Shown here: positions 32,208 through 40,217 of the stretch, piece by piece
Layout of the letters: each line of letters opens with the position of its first letter
How positions within the stretch are numbered: the stretch's first letter is position 1
NCBI RefSeq assembly: GCF_014646135.1
Contig: NZ_BMMW01000004.1
Coordinates: 124,001-188,000 of the forward strand
DNA length: 64,000 nucleotides
Reading direction: 5' to 3'
DNA from: Nocardia camponoti
GTDB taxonomy: Bacteria > Actinomycetota > Actinomycetes > Mycobacteriales > Mycobacteriaceae
Program-made: the position numbers and the translations under genes
The notes under the pieces: model-generated
Told to the model about the DNA's origin: nothing
Database searches by the model: none
Seen by the model: the letters and a program-made list of their open reading frames with translations, nothing else

Positions 32208-33242
32208 TCACCTTTCGGCGAGGACTTCGCCGATGTAGCGGGCAACCGTTGCCACCGACGCCATCGTGCCGGGGTAATCCATGCGGGTCGGCCCGAGCAC
32301 GCCCATGCCGCCGAGCACCGCGCCAGCGGCTCCGTATCCGGTGGAAACCACCGACGTGCCGCGCATCTGTTCGACCTGGGTTTCCTCGCCGATCTGCACG
32401 GTGACGCGACCCGGATGTTGTGCTGCCGCAAGCAGTTTCAGCACAACGACCTGTTCTTCGAGCGCTTCGAGGACGCTGCGCAGCGAGCCGGGGAAGCCGA
32501 AGTCATTGCCGTTGCGGGTGAGGTTGGCCGTGCCGCCGAGCACGAGACGTTCCTCGGGATGTTCGACGAGCGTTTCGACGAGCACGGTCGCGACGCGAAC
32601 GAGGACGTCGCGGATCTTGGCAGGCGCGCGTTCGGGCAAGCCCGCGACGGCCGCGCTCGCGACCGACAACAACTTGCCGTCCATCGCGCTGCCAAGCAGC
32701 CCGCGCACGGCGGCGAGGTCTTCGTCGGAGACAACGCCGCCGAGGTCGAGCACGCGCTGGTCGACGCGGCCGGTGTCGGTAATGACGACGAGCAGCAGCC
32801 GCGCGGGGTTGAGCGCGACCACCTCAATGTGGCGCACCGTCGACGCCGAAACGGTGGGGTACTGCACCACCGCGACCTGACGGGTGAGCTGGGCGAGCAA
32901 CCGGACACCGCGCCGAAGCACGTCGTCCAGGTCGACGCCCGACTCAAGAAATTCCATGATCGCGCGCCGTTCCGCGCCCGAAAGTGGTTTCACCTCGGCG
33001 ATGCGGTCGACGAATTCGCGGTAACCCTTATCGGTTGGCACGCGACCCGAGCTGGTGTGTGGCTGAGTGATGTAACCCTCGGCCTCAAGCACGGCCATGT
33101 CATTGCGAATCGTCGCGCTGGAAACGCCAAGATTGTGCCGCTCGACAAGGGCCTTCGACCCGATGGGCTCCTTGGTGGCGACGTAGTCGGCAACGATCGC
33201 CCGCAACACCTCAAACCGGCGATCCTCGGTGCTCGACGCCAT
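32208..33242 (-). CDS. hrcA: heat-inducible transcription repressor HrcA
   Basis: A 344-residue repressor. The start at ATG 33242 follows a perfect GGAGGT site. The N-terminal winged helix is RFEVLRAIVADYVATKEPIG with SSATIRNDMAVLEAEGYIT and HTSSGRVPTDKGYREFVD, all hallmarks of HrcA. The long C-terminal GAF-like domain contains LTRQVAVVQYPTV and ISVV-type strands and GDDFGFPG-like loops. HrcA controls class I heat-shock genes by binding CIRCE. I found no clear CIRCE copy in this window, so targets such as groEL are presumably elsewhere. Confidence 0.94.
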   Translation of the reverse strand: MASSTEDRRFEVLRAIVADYVATKEPIGSKALVERHNLGVSSATIRNDMAVLEAEGYITQPHTSSGRVPTDKGYREFVDRIAEVKPLSGAERRAIMEFLESGVDLDDVLRRGVRLLAQLTRQVAVVQYPTVSASTVRHIEVVALNPARLLLVVITDTGRVDQRVLDLGGVVSDEDLAAVRGLLGSAMDGKLLSVASAAVAGLPERAPAKIRDVLVRVATVLVETLVEHPEERLVLGGTANLTRNGNDFGFPGSLRSVLEALEEQVVVLKLLAAAQHPGRVTVQIGEETQVEQMRGTSVVSTGYGAAGAVLGGMGVLGPTRMDYPGTMASVATVARYIGEVLAER

Positions 33243-33352
33243 CGAGCCCACCTCCTTGCTGCACAGACTTGCGAGCCGCACGACCCAGACACCCTTAACG
33301 ATGCCTGTGACCGTGCCCTGTGACAAGCCGCTCAGCGATTGAGCAACGTGGC

Positions 33353-33577
33353 TTACCTCGCGGCAGCGGCCCGTTCGATGCCGACCTGCTTGCCAGCGGC
33401 GGCGTCGAGGCCAAGCATCGCGAGCAGCGAGACGCAGTCGTCGGCGTCTTGTGAATGTGCGGCAACGGTGCGGGCGGCAACAGCGCACTGATGCGCGTTG
33501 GCGGCCTTTTCAGCATTGCGCGCTTCGGCGAATTCGCTCTGCTCGCTGACGAGTGTGATGTGCCGTTCGGTGGACAT
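33353..33577 (-). CDS. small conserved protein upstream of hrcA
   Basis: A 74-residue protein from ATG 33577, preceded by GAGGGAG at a good distance. The sequence is helix-rich, with many Ala and Glu/Gln (FAEARNAEKAANAHQCAVAA), two cysteines, and ends in VGIERAAAAR. There is no signal peptide or membrane helix. I do not recognise a named family, although small genes of this kind occur near hrcA in mycolata. Confidence 0.55.
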   Translation of the reverse strand: MSTERHITLVSEQSEFAEARNAEKAANAHQCAVAARTVAAHSQDADDCVSLLAMLGLDAAAGKQVGIERAAAAR

Positions 33578-33873
33578 ATATCTCCCTCGGTATCGAGGTG
33601 CTAGCCTACGCCCCTAATCGTTATCTTTGGCCGGTAACCCGCTCTTCGATCGTGATCGCCACCCCAATCGCCGCCGCTCGAATGCGATGTGCATCACTGC
33701 CGATCCGGGCGTTGACCGGGCGATCTGCGTGAGCGTTCCGTCGCAGGAAAAACGGCAAAAATGTCGTGATTAGCGGGGTTGAAATCCGGGCGCGTTCGGG
33801 CCATGCCAGGGCTTCGGTCACGCGTCAAACGGTGGTTATCAGCGCGTGATATTTCCGTGACCGTAACTAGCGA
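33578..33873. other. intergenic region without recognisable genes
   Basis: About 300 bp between hemW and the small gene at 33353. It contains no convincing coding frame or hairpin. It must hold the promoter of the small gene. Confidence 0.4.
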
Positions 33874-35076
33874 CTAATCGAGCAGGTCGCGGACCACACC
33901 GTCGGCAAGAAGACGGCCGCGATCGGTGAGGACGAGCCGGTCGTTCCCAGTGACCTCGATGAGCCCTTCGGCGACAAGTCGGTCGACGGCGGCGCGGCCG
34001 GTCGGTGCCAGATCGGCGAGCGCGAGCCCGGTACGCAACCGCACGGTCAGCATCACGTGTTCGAGGTAGCGCTCGTCGTCGGTGAGCGTTTCCGAGCCAG
34101 CTGCGGGCAGGCCGCCTTCGGCGACGCGGTCGGCGTAGCGAGCCGGATGCTTCACATTCCACCAGCGCACGCCGCCGACGTGCGAGTGCGCGCCGGGGCC
34201 AGCGCCGAGCCAGTCGCCGCCATCCCAGTAGCCGAGGTTGTGGCGGCAGCGCGCGGAATCGCTCGCGGCCCAATTGGATACCTCGTACCAACTCAGTCCG
34301 GCAGCTTCGAGTCGTGCGTCGATGCGCTCGTATCGGTTGGCGAGTACGTCGTCGTCGGGGGCGGGCAGTTCGCCACGCTTGACCTTGCGCGCCAGCGCGG
34401 TGCCGTCTTCGACGATGAGCGAATAGGCCGACACGTGGTCGACGCCAGCGGCGAGCACGGCGTCGAGGCTGGCGTCGAGGTCGGCGTCGGTTTCGCCTGG
34501 CGTGCCGTAGATGAGGTCGAGGTTGACGTGGTCGAAGCCAGCAGCGCGCGCTTCCTTCGCGGCGGCGACAGCGCGCCCCGGCGTGTGGGTGCGATCGAGG
34601 GTTTTCAGCACGTGCTGGGCCGCCGACTGCATGCCGAGCGAGACGCGCGTATAGCCGGCGTCGCGGATGCGGGCGAAGAACTCAGGCGATGTCGATTCCG
34701 GGTTGGATTCGGTGGTCACTTCAGCGTCGGCGGCCAGGGTGAAATTCGCGCGAACGGCAGCGAGGACGTCGGCGAGTCCGTCACCGCCGAGGAGCGAAGG
34801 GGTGCCCCCGCCGACGAAGATCGTCGAAACCGGCGGCGTTGCCGTGGGGAAGGTGGCGAACCGCTCAGCGGCCGTCGCCAGCTCGCCACGCAACGCGTCA
34901 AGCCACGACTGCGGCGACGCCGAGGTGCCCAACTCGCCCGCGGTGTAGGTGTTGAAGTCGCAGTACCCGCAGCGCGTCGCGCAGAACGGCACGTGCACGT
35001 AGATGCCGAACGCGCCGGTGCCGAAATCGCGCAACGGGAGTTGGTCGACAGTGGCGGCTTCGGCGGCGGGATTCAC
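33874..35076 (-). CDS. hemW: radical SAM heme chaperone HemW
   Basis: A 400-residue radical SAM protein from GTG 35076 (the frame is open to 35124). The cluster motif CATRCGYC is near the N terminus in YVHVPFCATRCGYCDFNTY. It is followed by the S-adenosylmethionine-binding IFVGGGTPSLL and TTESNPESTSPEFF, and then YTRVSLGMQSAAQHVLKTL. The HNLGYW motif (CRHNLGYWDGGDWLG), typical of HemW and different from true HemN, indicates heme delivery rather than coproporphyrinogen oxidation. In M. tuberculosis the gene is Rv2388c. Confidence 0.92.
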   Translation of the reverse strand: MNPAAEAATVDQLPLRDFGTGAFGIYVHVPFCATRCGYCDFNTYTAGELGTSASPQSWLDALRGELATAAERFATFPTATPPVSTIFVGGGTPSLLGGDGLADVLAAVRANFTLAADAEVTTESNPESTSPEFFARIRDAGYTRVSLGMQSAAQHVLKTLDRTHTPGRAVAAAKEARAAGFDHVNLDLIYGTPGETDADLDASLDAVLAAGVDHVSAYSLIVEDGTALARKVKRGELPAPDDDVLANRYERIDARLEAAGLSWYEVSNWAASDSARCRHNLGYWDGGDWLGAGPGAHSHVGGVRWWNVKHPARYADRVAEGGLPAAGSETLTDDERYLEHVMLTVRLRTGLALADLAPTGRAAVDRLVAEGLIEVTGNDRLVLTDRGRLLADGVVRDLLD

Positions 35077-35212
35077 CTGTTCAGTCTCTCGCGTGCCGAC
35101 CGTGCGACAACCACCGGGCCGCATCAGCAGCTAGGCTCGGCAGGTTGTCACCAGGCGAGAATGGCGATTCACATATGACGCCCGTCACACCGGTGCCAGC
35201 AAATCCAGCGGA

Positions 35213-35224
35213 TTTCCCGGGAAA
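35213..35224. promoter_or_regulatory. 12-bp palindrome upstream of the sulfur operon
   Basis: TTTCCCGGGAAA is a perfect palindrome about 70 bp before the leader-peptide start. It is a candidate activator or repressor site for the sulfate reduction operon, with no assigned protein. Confidence 0.35.
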
Positions 35225-35281
35225 GTGCGGGAAATATCTCCTCGCATCCCGGTGCGTGGGAAAACGACCTCGCTGACATGG

Positions 35282-35287
35282 CACAAT
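35282..35287 (+). promoter_or_regulatory. -10 element of the leaderless cysteine leader peptide
   Basis: CACAAT is followed by exactly 7 nt and then the ATG at 35295. This is the spacing expected when transcription starts at the first base of the start codon, as in leaderless actinobacterial mRNAs. The same spacing is seen before the second candidate leader at 59014. Confidence 0.5.
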
Positions 35288-35294
35288 AGGCACC

Positions 35295-35387
35295 ATGCAC
35301 GCAACAGGAATCCGACTCGTGGCCCGTCGCCACGTCGATTTCCAGCGTGTCTGTAGCGCCTGTTGTCGGCCCGGTATCTACCGGTAG
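35295..35387 (+). CDS. cysteine-containing leader peptide of the sulfate reduction operon
   Basis: A 30-residue peptide: its core reads RLVARRHVDFQRVCSACC and the last residues are RPGIYR. The RRxHVDxxRVxSAxC pattern is that of actinobacterial putative leader peptides found upstream of sulfite reductase and sulfate transport genes, as I recall. The three cysteine codons (positions 20, 23 and 24) near the end fit attenuation: when Cys-tRNA is scarce, ribosomes stall and expression of the downstream sir operon is raised. In mycobacteria a comparable cysteine-responsive upstream ORF has been studied. A 114-bp spacer separates the leader from sir, with a CAGGAG ribosome-binding site. Confidence 0.7.
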   Translation: MHATGIRLVARRHVDFQRVCSACCRPGIYR

Positions 35388-35501
35388 CGCAGCGGCTTCA
35401 ACACGCCCGGGCGCTGTCGACATCACGCGCGAGCTTCAAGCGGAACGGCCGCCTCGCGCTTTGCGCACGAATGCCCATTCACCCCGCAGGAGCGACCCCC
35501 T

Positions 35502-37223
35502 ATGACGTCGAGCACCGACGCCGGTTCGACCGAGCAGTCCCCCGTTGTGCCGCGCGCCCGTACGCCGCGGCCGACCAAACGTCGCTCTGAAGGCCAGTGG
35601 GCCCTCGGTTACCGCGAGCCGCTCAACGCCAACGAGCAGTCCAAGAAGGACGACAACCCGCTCAACGTGCGCGCGCGCATCGAAAACATCTACTCCAAGG
35701 GCGGCTTCGACTCGATCGACAAGGCCGACCTGCGTGGCCGTTTCCGCTGGTGGGGGCTCTACACCCAGCGTGAAGAGGGCTACGACGGCACCTGGACCGA
35801 CGACGACAACATCGACATCCTCGAAGCCAAGTACTTCATGATGCGGGTGCGATGCGACGCGGGCGCGCTCAATGTCGCGCAGCTGCGTACCGTCGGCGAG
35901 ATTTCCACCGAGTTCGGTCGCGACACCGCCGACCTCTCCGACCGCGAAAACGTCCAGTACCACTGGATCGAGGTCGAGAACGTTCCCGAGATTTGGCGAC
36001 GGCTTGAGTCGGTCGGCCTGCACACCACCGAAGCGTGCGGCGACTGCCCGCGCGTGGTGCTCGGATCGCCGCTCGCTGGCGAGTCGCTCGACGAGATCAT
36101 CGACCCAACCTGGGCCATCGACGAGATCGTCAAGCGCTACATCGGGAAGAAGGAGTACTCCAACCTTCCCCGCAAGTTCAAGACCGCGATTTCGGGTCAG
36201 CAGGACGTGGTCCACGAGATCAACGACATCGCCTTCGTCGGCGTCAACCACCCCGAGCACGGTCCCGGTCTCGACCTCTGGGTCGGCGGCGGCCTGTCGA
36301 CCAACCCGATGCTCGCCCAGCGGCTCGGCGCGTTCGTGCCGCTCGACGAGGTCCCCGACGTGTGGGAAGCGGTCGTCTCGCTCTACCGCGACTACGGCTA
36401 CCGTCGCCTGCGCACCAAGGCGCGCCTGAAGTTCCTCATCAAGGACTGGGGTGTCGAGAAGTTCCGTCAGGTGCTTGAGGACGAATACCTCAAGCGCAAG
36501 CTCATCGACGGTCCCGCGCCCGAACAGCCCGAAAAGCCCATCGACCACGTTGGTGTGCAGAAGCTGCGCAACGGCCTCAACGCCGTCGGCTTCTCCCCCA
36601 TCGCCGGTCGCGTTTCCGGCACGATCCTGAGCAAGGTCGCCGACGCGGCCGAGAAGTACGGCTCGGATCGCATTCGCTTCACGCCGTACCAGAAGCTGAT
36701 CATCCTCGACATCGCCGACGACCAGGTCGAGGCGCTTATCGACGAGCTCGAACCGCTTGGGCTGCAAGCGCGTCCGTCGATCTGGCGTCGAAACCTGTTG
36801 GCGTGCAGCGGCATTGAGTTCTGCAAGCTGTCGTTCGTCGAGACCCGCAAGCGTTCGCAGGTGCTCGCACCCGAACTTGAGCAGCGTCTCGCCGACATCA
36901 ACGCCGAACTCGACGTGCCGATCACCATCAACATCAACGGTTGCCCCAACTCGTGCGGCCGGTCCCAGATCGCCGACATCGGCTTCAAGGGCCAGCTCGT
37001 CGACGATGGCGAAGGGAATCAGGTCGAAGGTTTCCAGGTTCACCTGGGCGGCAGCCTTGGGCTCGATTCCGGATTCGGGCGCAAGTTGCGCCAGCACAAG
37101 GTCACCAGCGTCGAACTGGGCGACTACATCGAGCGCGTTGTCCGCAACTTCGTGAAGAACCGCGAAGCTGACGAGCGATTCGCCGTGTGGGCCGTGCGCG
37201 CCGACGAAGCCGACCTCCGTTAG
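35502..37223 (+). CDS. sirA: ferredoxin-dependent sulfite reductase (SirA/NirA type)
   Basis: A 573-residue siroheme enzyme that reduces sulfite to sulfide. The iron-sulfur/siroheme ligands are C435 and C441 in CSGIEFCKLSF, and C481 and C485 in NGCPNSCGRSQ. The Tyr-Cys crosslink pair of the M. tuberculosis enzyme is conserved in spacing: Y87 (GLYTQR) and C179 (EACGDC) are 92 apart, as I recall for Tyr69-Cys161. The substrate-binding arginine and lysine loops (RRNLLACSG, IRFTPYQKL) are also present. It is the first structural gene of the operon with cysH, cysD, cysN and the chelatase, and 20 bp separates it from cysH. M. tuberculosis calls it nirA (Rv2391). Confidence 0.93.
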   Translation: MTSSTDAGSTEQSPVVPRARTPRPTKRRSEGQWALGYREPLNANEQSKKDDNPLNVRARIENIYSKGGFDSIDKADLRGRFRWWGLYTQREEGYDGTWTDDDNIDILEAKYFMMRVRCDAGALNVAQLRTVGEISTEFGRDTADLSDRENVQYHWIEVENVPEIWRRLESVGLHTTEACGDCPRVVLGSPLAGESLDEIIDPTWAIDEIVKRYIGKKEYSNLPRKFKTAISGQQDVVHEINDIAFVGVNHPEHGPGLDLWVGGGLSTNPMLAQRLGAFVPLDEVPDVWEAVVSLYRDYGYRRLRTKARLKFLIKDWGVEKFRQVLEDEYLKRKLIDGPAPEQPEKPIDHVGVQKLRNGLNAVGFSPIAGRVSGTILSKVADAAEKYGSDRIRFTPYQKLIILDIADDQVEALIDELEPLGLQARPSIWRRNLLACSGIEFCKLSFVETRKRSQVLAPELEQRLADINAELDVPITININGCPNSCGRSQIADIGFKGQLVDDGEGNQVEGFQVHLGGSLGLDSGFGRKLRQHKVTSVELGDYIERVVRNFVKNREADERFAVWAVRADEADLR

Positions 37224-37243
37224 TCGATGAGGGGAATTCAACT

Positions 37244-37963
37244 GTGACAACCGATTTCGCGGCGAAACTGTCCGAAGAGGAACTGCGCGCTATCGCGGCT
37301 GATGGTGCTGCTGAGCTTGGCTCCGATGCGACCGCCGCCGAGCTGCTCGCTTGGACCGAGAAGGTTTTCGGACTTAACTACATCGTCGCGTCGAACATGC
37401 AGGACGGCGTGCTCGTGCACCTCGCCGCGCAGGTGCACCCCGGCGTCGACGTGCTGTTCCTCGACACCGGCTACCACTTCGCCGAGACCATCGGCACGCG
37501 CGACGCCGTCGAGGCGGTGTACGGGGTGAACGTGATCAACGTGCGGCCCGAGCACAGCGTCGACGAGCAGGACAAGTTGCTCGGCAAAGACCTGTTCGCG
37601 CGGGACGCCGCCGAATGCTGCCGCCTGCGCAAGGTTGTCCCGTTGACCAAGTCGCTTGCCGGCTACAACGCGTGGGTCACCGGCATCCGCCGGGTTGAAG
37701 CGCCGACCCGCGCCAACGCGCCGCTGATCTCGTTCGACGAAGCATTCGGGCTGGTGAAGATCAACCCGATCGCCGCGTGGTCGGACGACGACATGCAGGA
37801 ATACATCGCGGCCAACGGCATCCTCGTCAACCCGCTTGTTGACGAGGGTTACCCCTCGATTGGCTGCGCGCCATGCACCCGCAAGCCAGAACCGGGTTCC
37901 GATCCGCGGTCCGGACGTTGGGCCGGTCTCGCCAAGACCGAATGCGGACTACACCAATCATGA
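37244..37963 (+). CDS. cysH: adenylyl-sulfate (APS) reductase
   Basis: A 239-residue enzyme from GTG 37244 (GAGGGGAA upstream). It reduces APS to sulfite. The paired cysteines of the [4Fe-4S] cluster are present, C125-C126 in ECCRLRK and C208/C211 in CAPCTRK, which marks an APS reductase rather than a PAPS reductase. The catalytic Cys is C234 in TECGLH. The substrate-binding loops VLFLDTGYHFAET and VTGIRRVEAPTR are standard. This fits the absence of an APS kinase domain in the neighbouring cysN. It overlaps cysD at an ATGA. Confidence 0.95.
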   Translation: MTTDFAAKLSEEELRAIAADGAAELGSDATAAELLAWTEKVFGLNYIVASNMQDGVLVHLAAQVHPGVDVLFLDTGYHFAETIGTRDAVEAVYGVNVINVRPEHSVDEQDKLLGKDLFARDAAECCRLRKVVPLTKSLAGYNAWVTGIRRVEAPTRANAPLISFDEAFGLVKINPIAAWSDDDMQEYIAANGILVNPLVDEGYPSIGCAPCTRKPEPGSDPRSGRWAGLAKTECGLHQS

Positions 37964-38922
37964 CCTCCATCATCACTACCGGGAGTGAGCCTGTGAGTGC
38001 CAACATCACCGAACGCGAGCTCGGCTTGACCGAGTTCGATACCCTCGCGGCGCTCGAATCCGAGGCGATCCACATCTTCCGTGAGGTCGCTGGCGAATTC
38101 GAGCGGCCGGTCATTCTGTTCTCCGGCGGCAAGGACTCCACCGTCCTGCTGCACCTCGCGCTCAAGGCGTTTTGGCCCGCGCCGCTGCCGTTCGCGCTGC
38201 TGCACGTCGACACCGGCCACAACCTCGACGAGGTCCTTGAGTTCCGCGACAAGGTCGTTGAGCGCTACGGCCTGCGCCTGCATGTCGCGTCGGTCGAGGA
38301 GTACCTCGCCGACGGTCGCCTGACCGAGCGTCCCGACGGCATCCGCAACCCGTTGCAGACCGTCCCGCTGCTCGACGCCATCACCGAGCACCGCTTCGAC
38401 GCGGTCTTCGGTGGCGGCCGTCGCGACGAGGAACGCTCGCGTGCCAAGGAGCGAATCTTCTCCCTGCGCAACGCCTTTGGTCAGTGGGACCCGAAGCGGC
38501 AGCGGCCCGAGTTGTGGAACCTCTACAACGGCAAGCACGCGCCGGGCGAGCACGTTCGCGTTTTCCCGCTCAGCAACTGGACCGAACTCGACATCTGGCG
38601 CTACATCGCGCGCGAAGACATCGACCTCGCGTCGATCTACTACGCCCACGACCGTCCGGTGTACCAGCGCGACGGCATGTGGATGACGCCGGGCGTGTGG
38701 GGCGGCCCGAACGAGAACGAGGTGCTTGAGACCCGCTCGGTGCGCTACCGCACCGTCGGCGACGGCTCAACCACCGGCGCGATCATCTCCGACGCGGCCG
38801 ACAACGAGGCGATCCTCGCCGAGGTCGCCGCATCCCGACTGACCGAGCGCGGTGCTACGCGCGGTGACGACCGAGTTTCCGAAGCCGCTATGGAAGACCG
38901 CAAGCGAGAGGGTTACTTCTGA
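37960..38922 (+). CDS. cysD: sulfate adenylyltransferase subunit 2
   Basis: A 320-residue ATP-sulfurylase catalytic subunit. The start at ATG 37960 overlaps the cysH stop (ATGA); a GTG at 37993 with a GGGAGTG site would remove 11 residues and is also plausible. The PP-loop SGGKDST is in VILFSGGKDSTVLLHLALKA. Downstream markers are LLHVDTGHNLDEVLEFRD, AVFGGGRRDEERSRAKERIF and VFPLSNWTELDIWRYIAREDI. It makes APS from sulfate and ATP with CysN, whose GTP hydrolysis drives the reaction. It is coupled to cysN by TGATG. Confidence 0.94.
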   Translation: MTSIITTGSEPVSANITERELGLTEFDTLAALESEAIHIFREVAGEFERPVILFSGGKDSTVLLHLALKAFWPAPLPFALLHVDTGHNLDEVLEFRDKVVERYGLRLHVASVEEYLADGRLTERPDGIRNPLQTVPLLDAITEHRFDAVFGGGRRDEERSRAKERIFSLRNAFGQWDPKRQRPELWNLYNGKHAPGEHVRVFPLSNWTELDIWRYIAREDIDLASIYYAHDRPVYQRDGMWMTPGVWGGPNENEVLETRSVRYRTVGDGSTTGAIISDAADNEAILAEVAASRLTERGATRGDDRVSEAAMEDRKREGYF

Positions 38923-40217
38923 TGTCCGACCTCCTGAGGCTGGCTACCGCCGGTTCCGTTGACGACGGCAAGTCGACTCTCGTCGGACGCCTGCTCTACG
39001 ACACAAAGTCGGTGCTCGCCGACCAGATCGACGCCGTCACGCGCGCGTCGGTCGACAAGGGTCTGTCGACGCCCGACCTTTCGCTGCTTGTCGACGGCCT
39101 GCGCGCCGAGCGTGAGCAGGGCATCACCATCGACGTCGCGTACCGCTACTTCGCCACCCCGAAGCGGTCGTTCGTGCTCGCCGACACCCCCGGTCACGTG
39201 CAGTACACCCGCAACACGGTCTCTGGCGCGTCAACCGCGCAGCTGGTGATTCTGCTTGTCGACGCGCGCAAGGGTGTCATCGAGCAGACCCGTCGCCACG
39301 CGGCGGTGCTCGCGCTGCTCGGCGTGCCGCGCCTTGTGCTCGCGGTGAACAAGATCGACCTGGTCGACAACCCGGCCGAGGTGTTCGCGTCGATTTCGGC
39401 GGAGTTCAACTCGCTCACCGCCAAGCTCGGGTGGGCCGACGATGACGTCATCGAGATCCCGGTGTCGGCGCTGCATGGCGACAACATCGCGAGCCGGTCG
39501 GACAACACGCCGTACTACGACGGTCCGTCGCTGATTGAGCACCTTGAATCGGTGCCGGTCGACGCCGATTCCACCGGTTCGCACGCCATTGGCCTGCGTT
39601 TCCCTGTCCAGTACGTGATCCGGCCGCGCACCGCCGAGTACCCCGACTACCGCGGGTACGCGGGTCAGGTTGCCGCCGGTTCGGTTTCGCCTGGCGACGA
39701 GATTGTGGTGCTACCTTCGGGTCGACGCACCACTGTCGAGCGCATCGACACCCCCGATGGTGAGTTGGCTGTCGCGCAGGTTGGGCGCAGCGTCACGCTG
39801 ATCCTCGCCGACGAGGTCGACATTTCGCGTGGCGACATCATCGCGTCGGTTGCGGACGCGCCGGAGTCGATCGACACCTTCGACGCCACCGTGTGCTGGC
39901 TCGGCGACAAGGGTCTGCGTCCGGGTGCGCGTCTGCTGCTCAAGCACGGCACGAAGACCACGCAGGCGATCGTCGGCGCGCTCGTTGAGCGTTTCGATGA
40001 GCAGACGCTCACCGCCCAGGAAAGCCCGGAGTCGTTGGAACTCAACGACATTGGTCGCGTTTCGCTGCGACTTGCCGAGCCGATCCCGGCTGACGATTAC
40101 CGGACGAACCGCCACACGGGTTCGTTCCTGCTGATCGACCCTGCTGGCGGTAACACGCTTGCGGCTGGCTTGGTTGGCGATGTGTTGACCTCGGTTGAGG
40201 TTGGCACGGCGGTCTGA
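38922..40217 (+). CDS. cysN: sulfate adenylyltransferase subunit 1 (no APS kinase domain)
   Basis: A 431-residue GTPase of the elongation-factor family. The motifs are G1 AGSVDDGKSTLVGRLLYDT, G2 region DGLRAEREQGITIDVAYRYF, G3 DTPGHVQYTRN and G4 NKIDLVD. The remaining length covers two beta-barrel domains. The M. tuberculosis protein is a CysN-CysC fusion of about 614 residues; here the C-terminal APS kinase is missing, so the cell is not set up at this locus to make PAPS. That fits a purely reductive APS pathway using CysH. Start and stop overlap neighbours by TGATG (cysD and the chelatase). Confidence 0.92.
   Translation: MSDLLRLATAGSVDDGKSTLVGRLLYDTKSVLADQIDAVTRASVDKGLSTPDLSLLVDGLRAEREQGITIDVAYRYFATPKRSFVLADTPGHVQYTRNTVSGASTAQLVILLVDARKGVIEQTRRHAAVLALLGVPRLVLAVNKIDLVDNPAEVFASISAEFNSLTAKLGWADDDVIEIPVSALHGDNIASRSDNTPYYDGPSLIEHLESVPVDADSTGSHAIGLRFPVQYVIRPRTAEYPDYRGYAGQVAAGSVSPGDEIVVLPSGRRTTVERIDTPDGELAVAQVGRSVTLILADEVDISRGDIIASVADAPESIDTFDATVCWLGDKGLRPGARLLLKHGTKTTQAIVGALVERFDEQTLTAQESPESLELNDIGRVSLRLAEPIPADDYRTNRHTGSFLLIDPAGGNTLAAGLVGDVLTSVEVGTAV

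Noticed and set aside
33243..33352. search for a CIRCE element before hrcA
   Set aside because: No TTAGCACTC-N9-GAGTGCTAA or close variant was found in the upstream region or near dnaJ2.
35436..37250. 604-residue leftward frame over the sulfite reductase
   Set aside because: The rightward product has all iron-sulfur and siroheme ligands; the leftward one is only Val/Asp/Leu-rich antisense.
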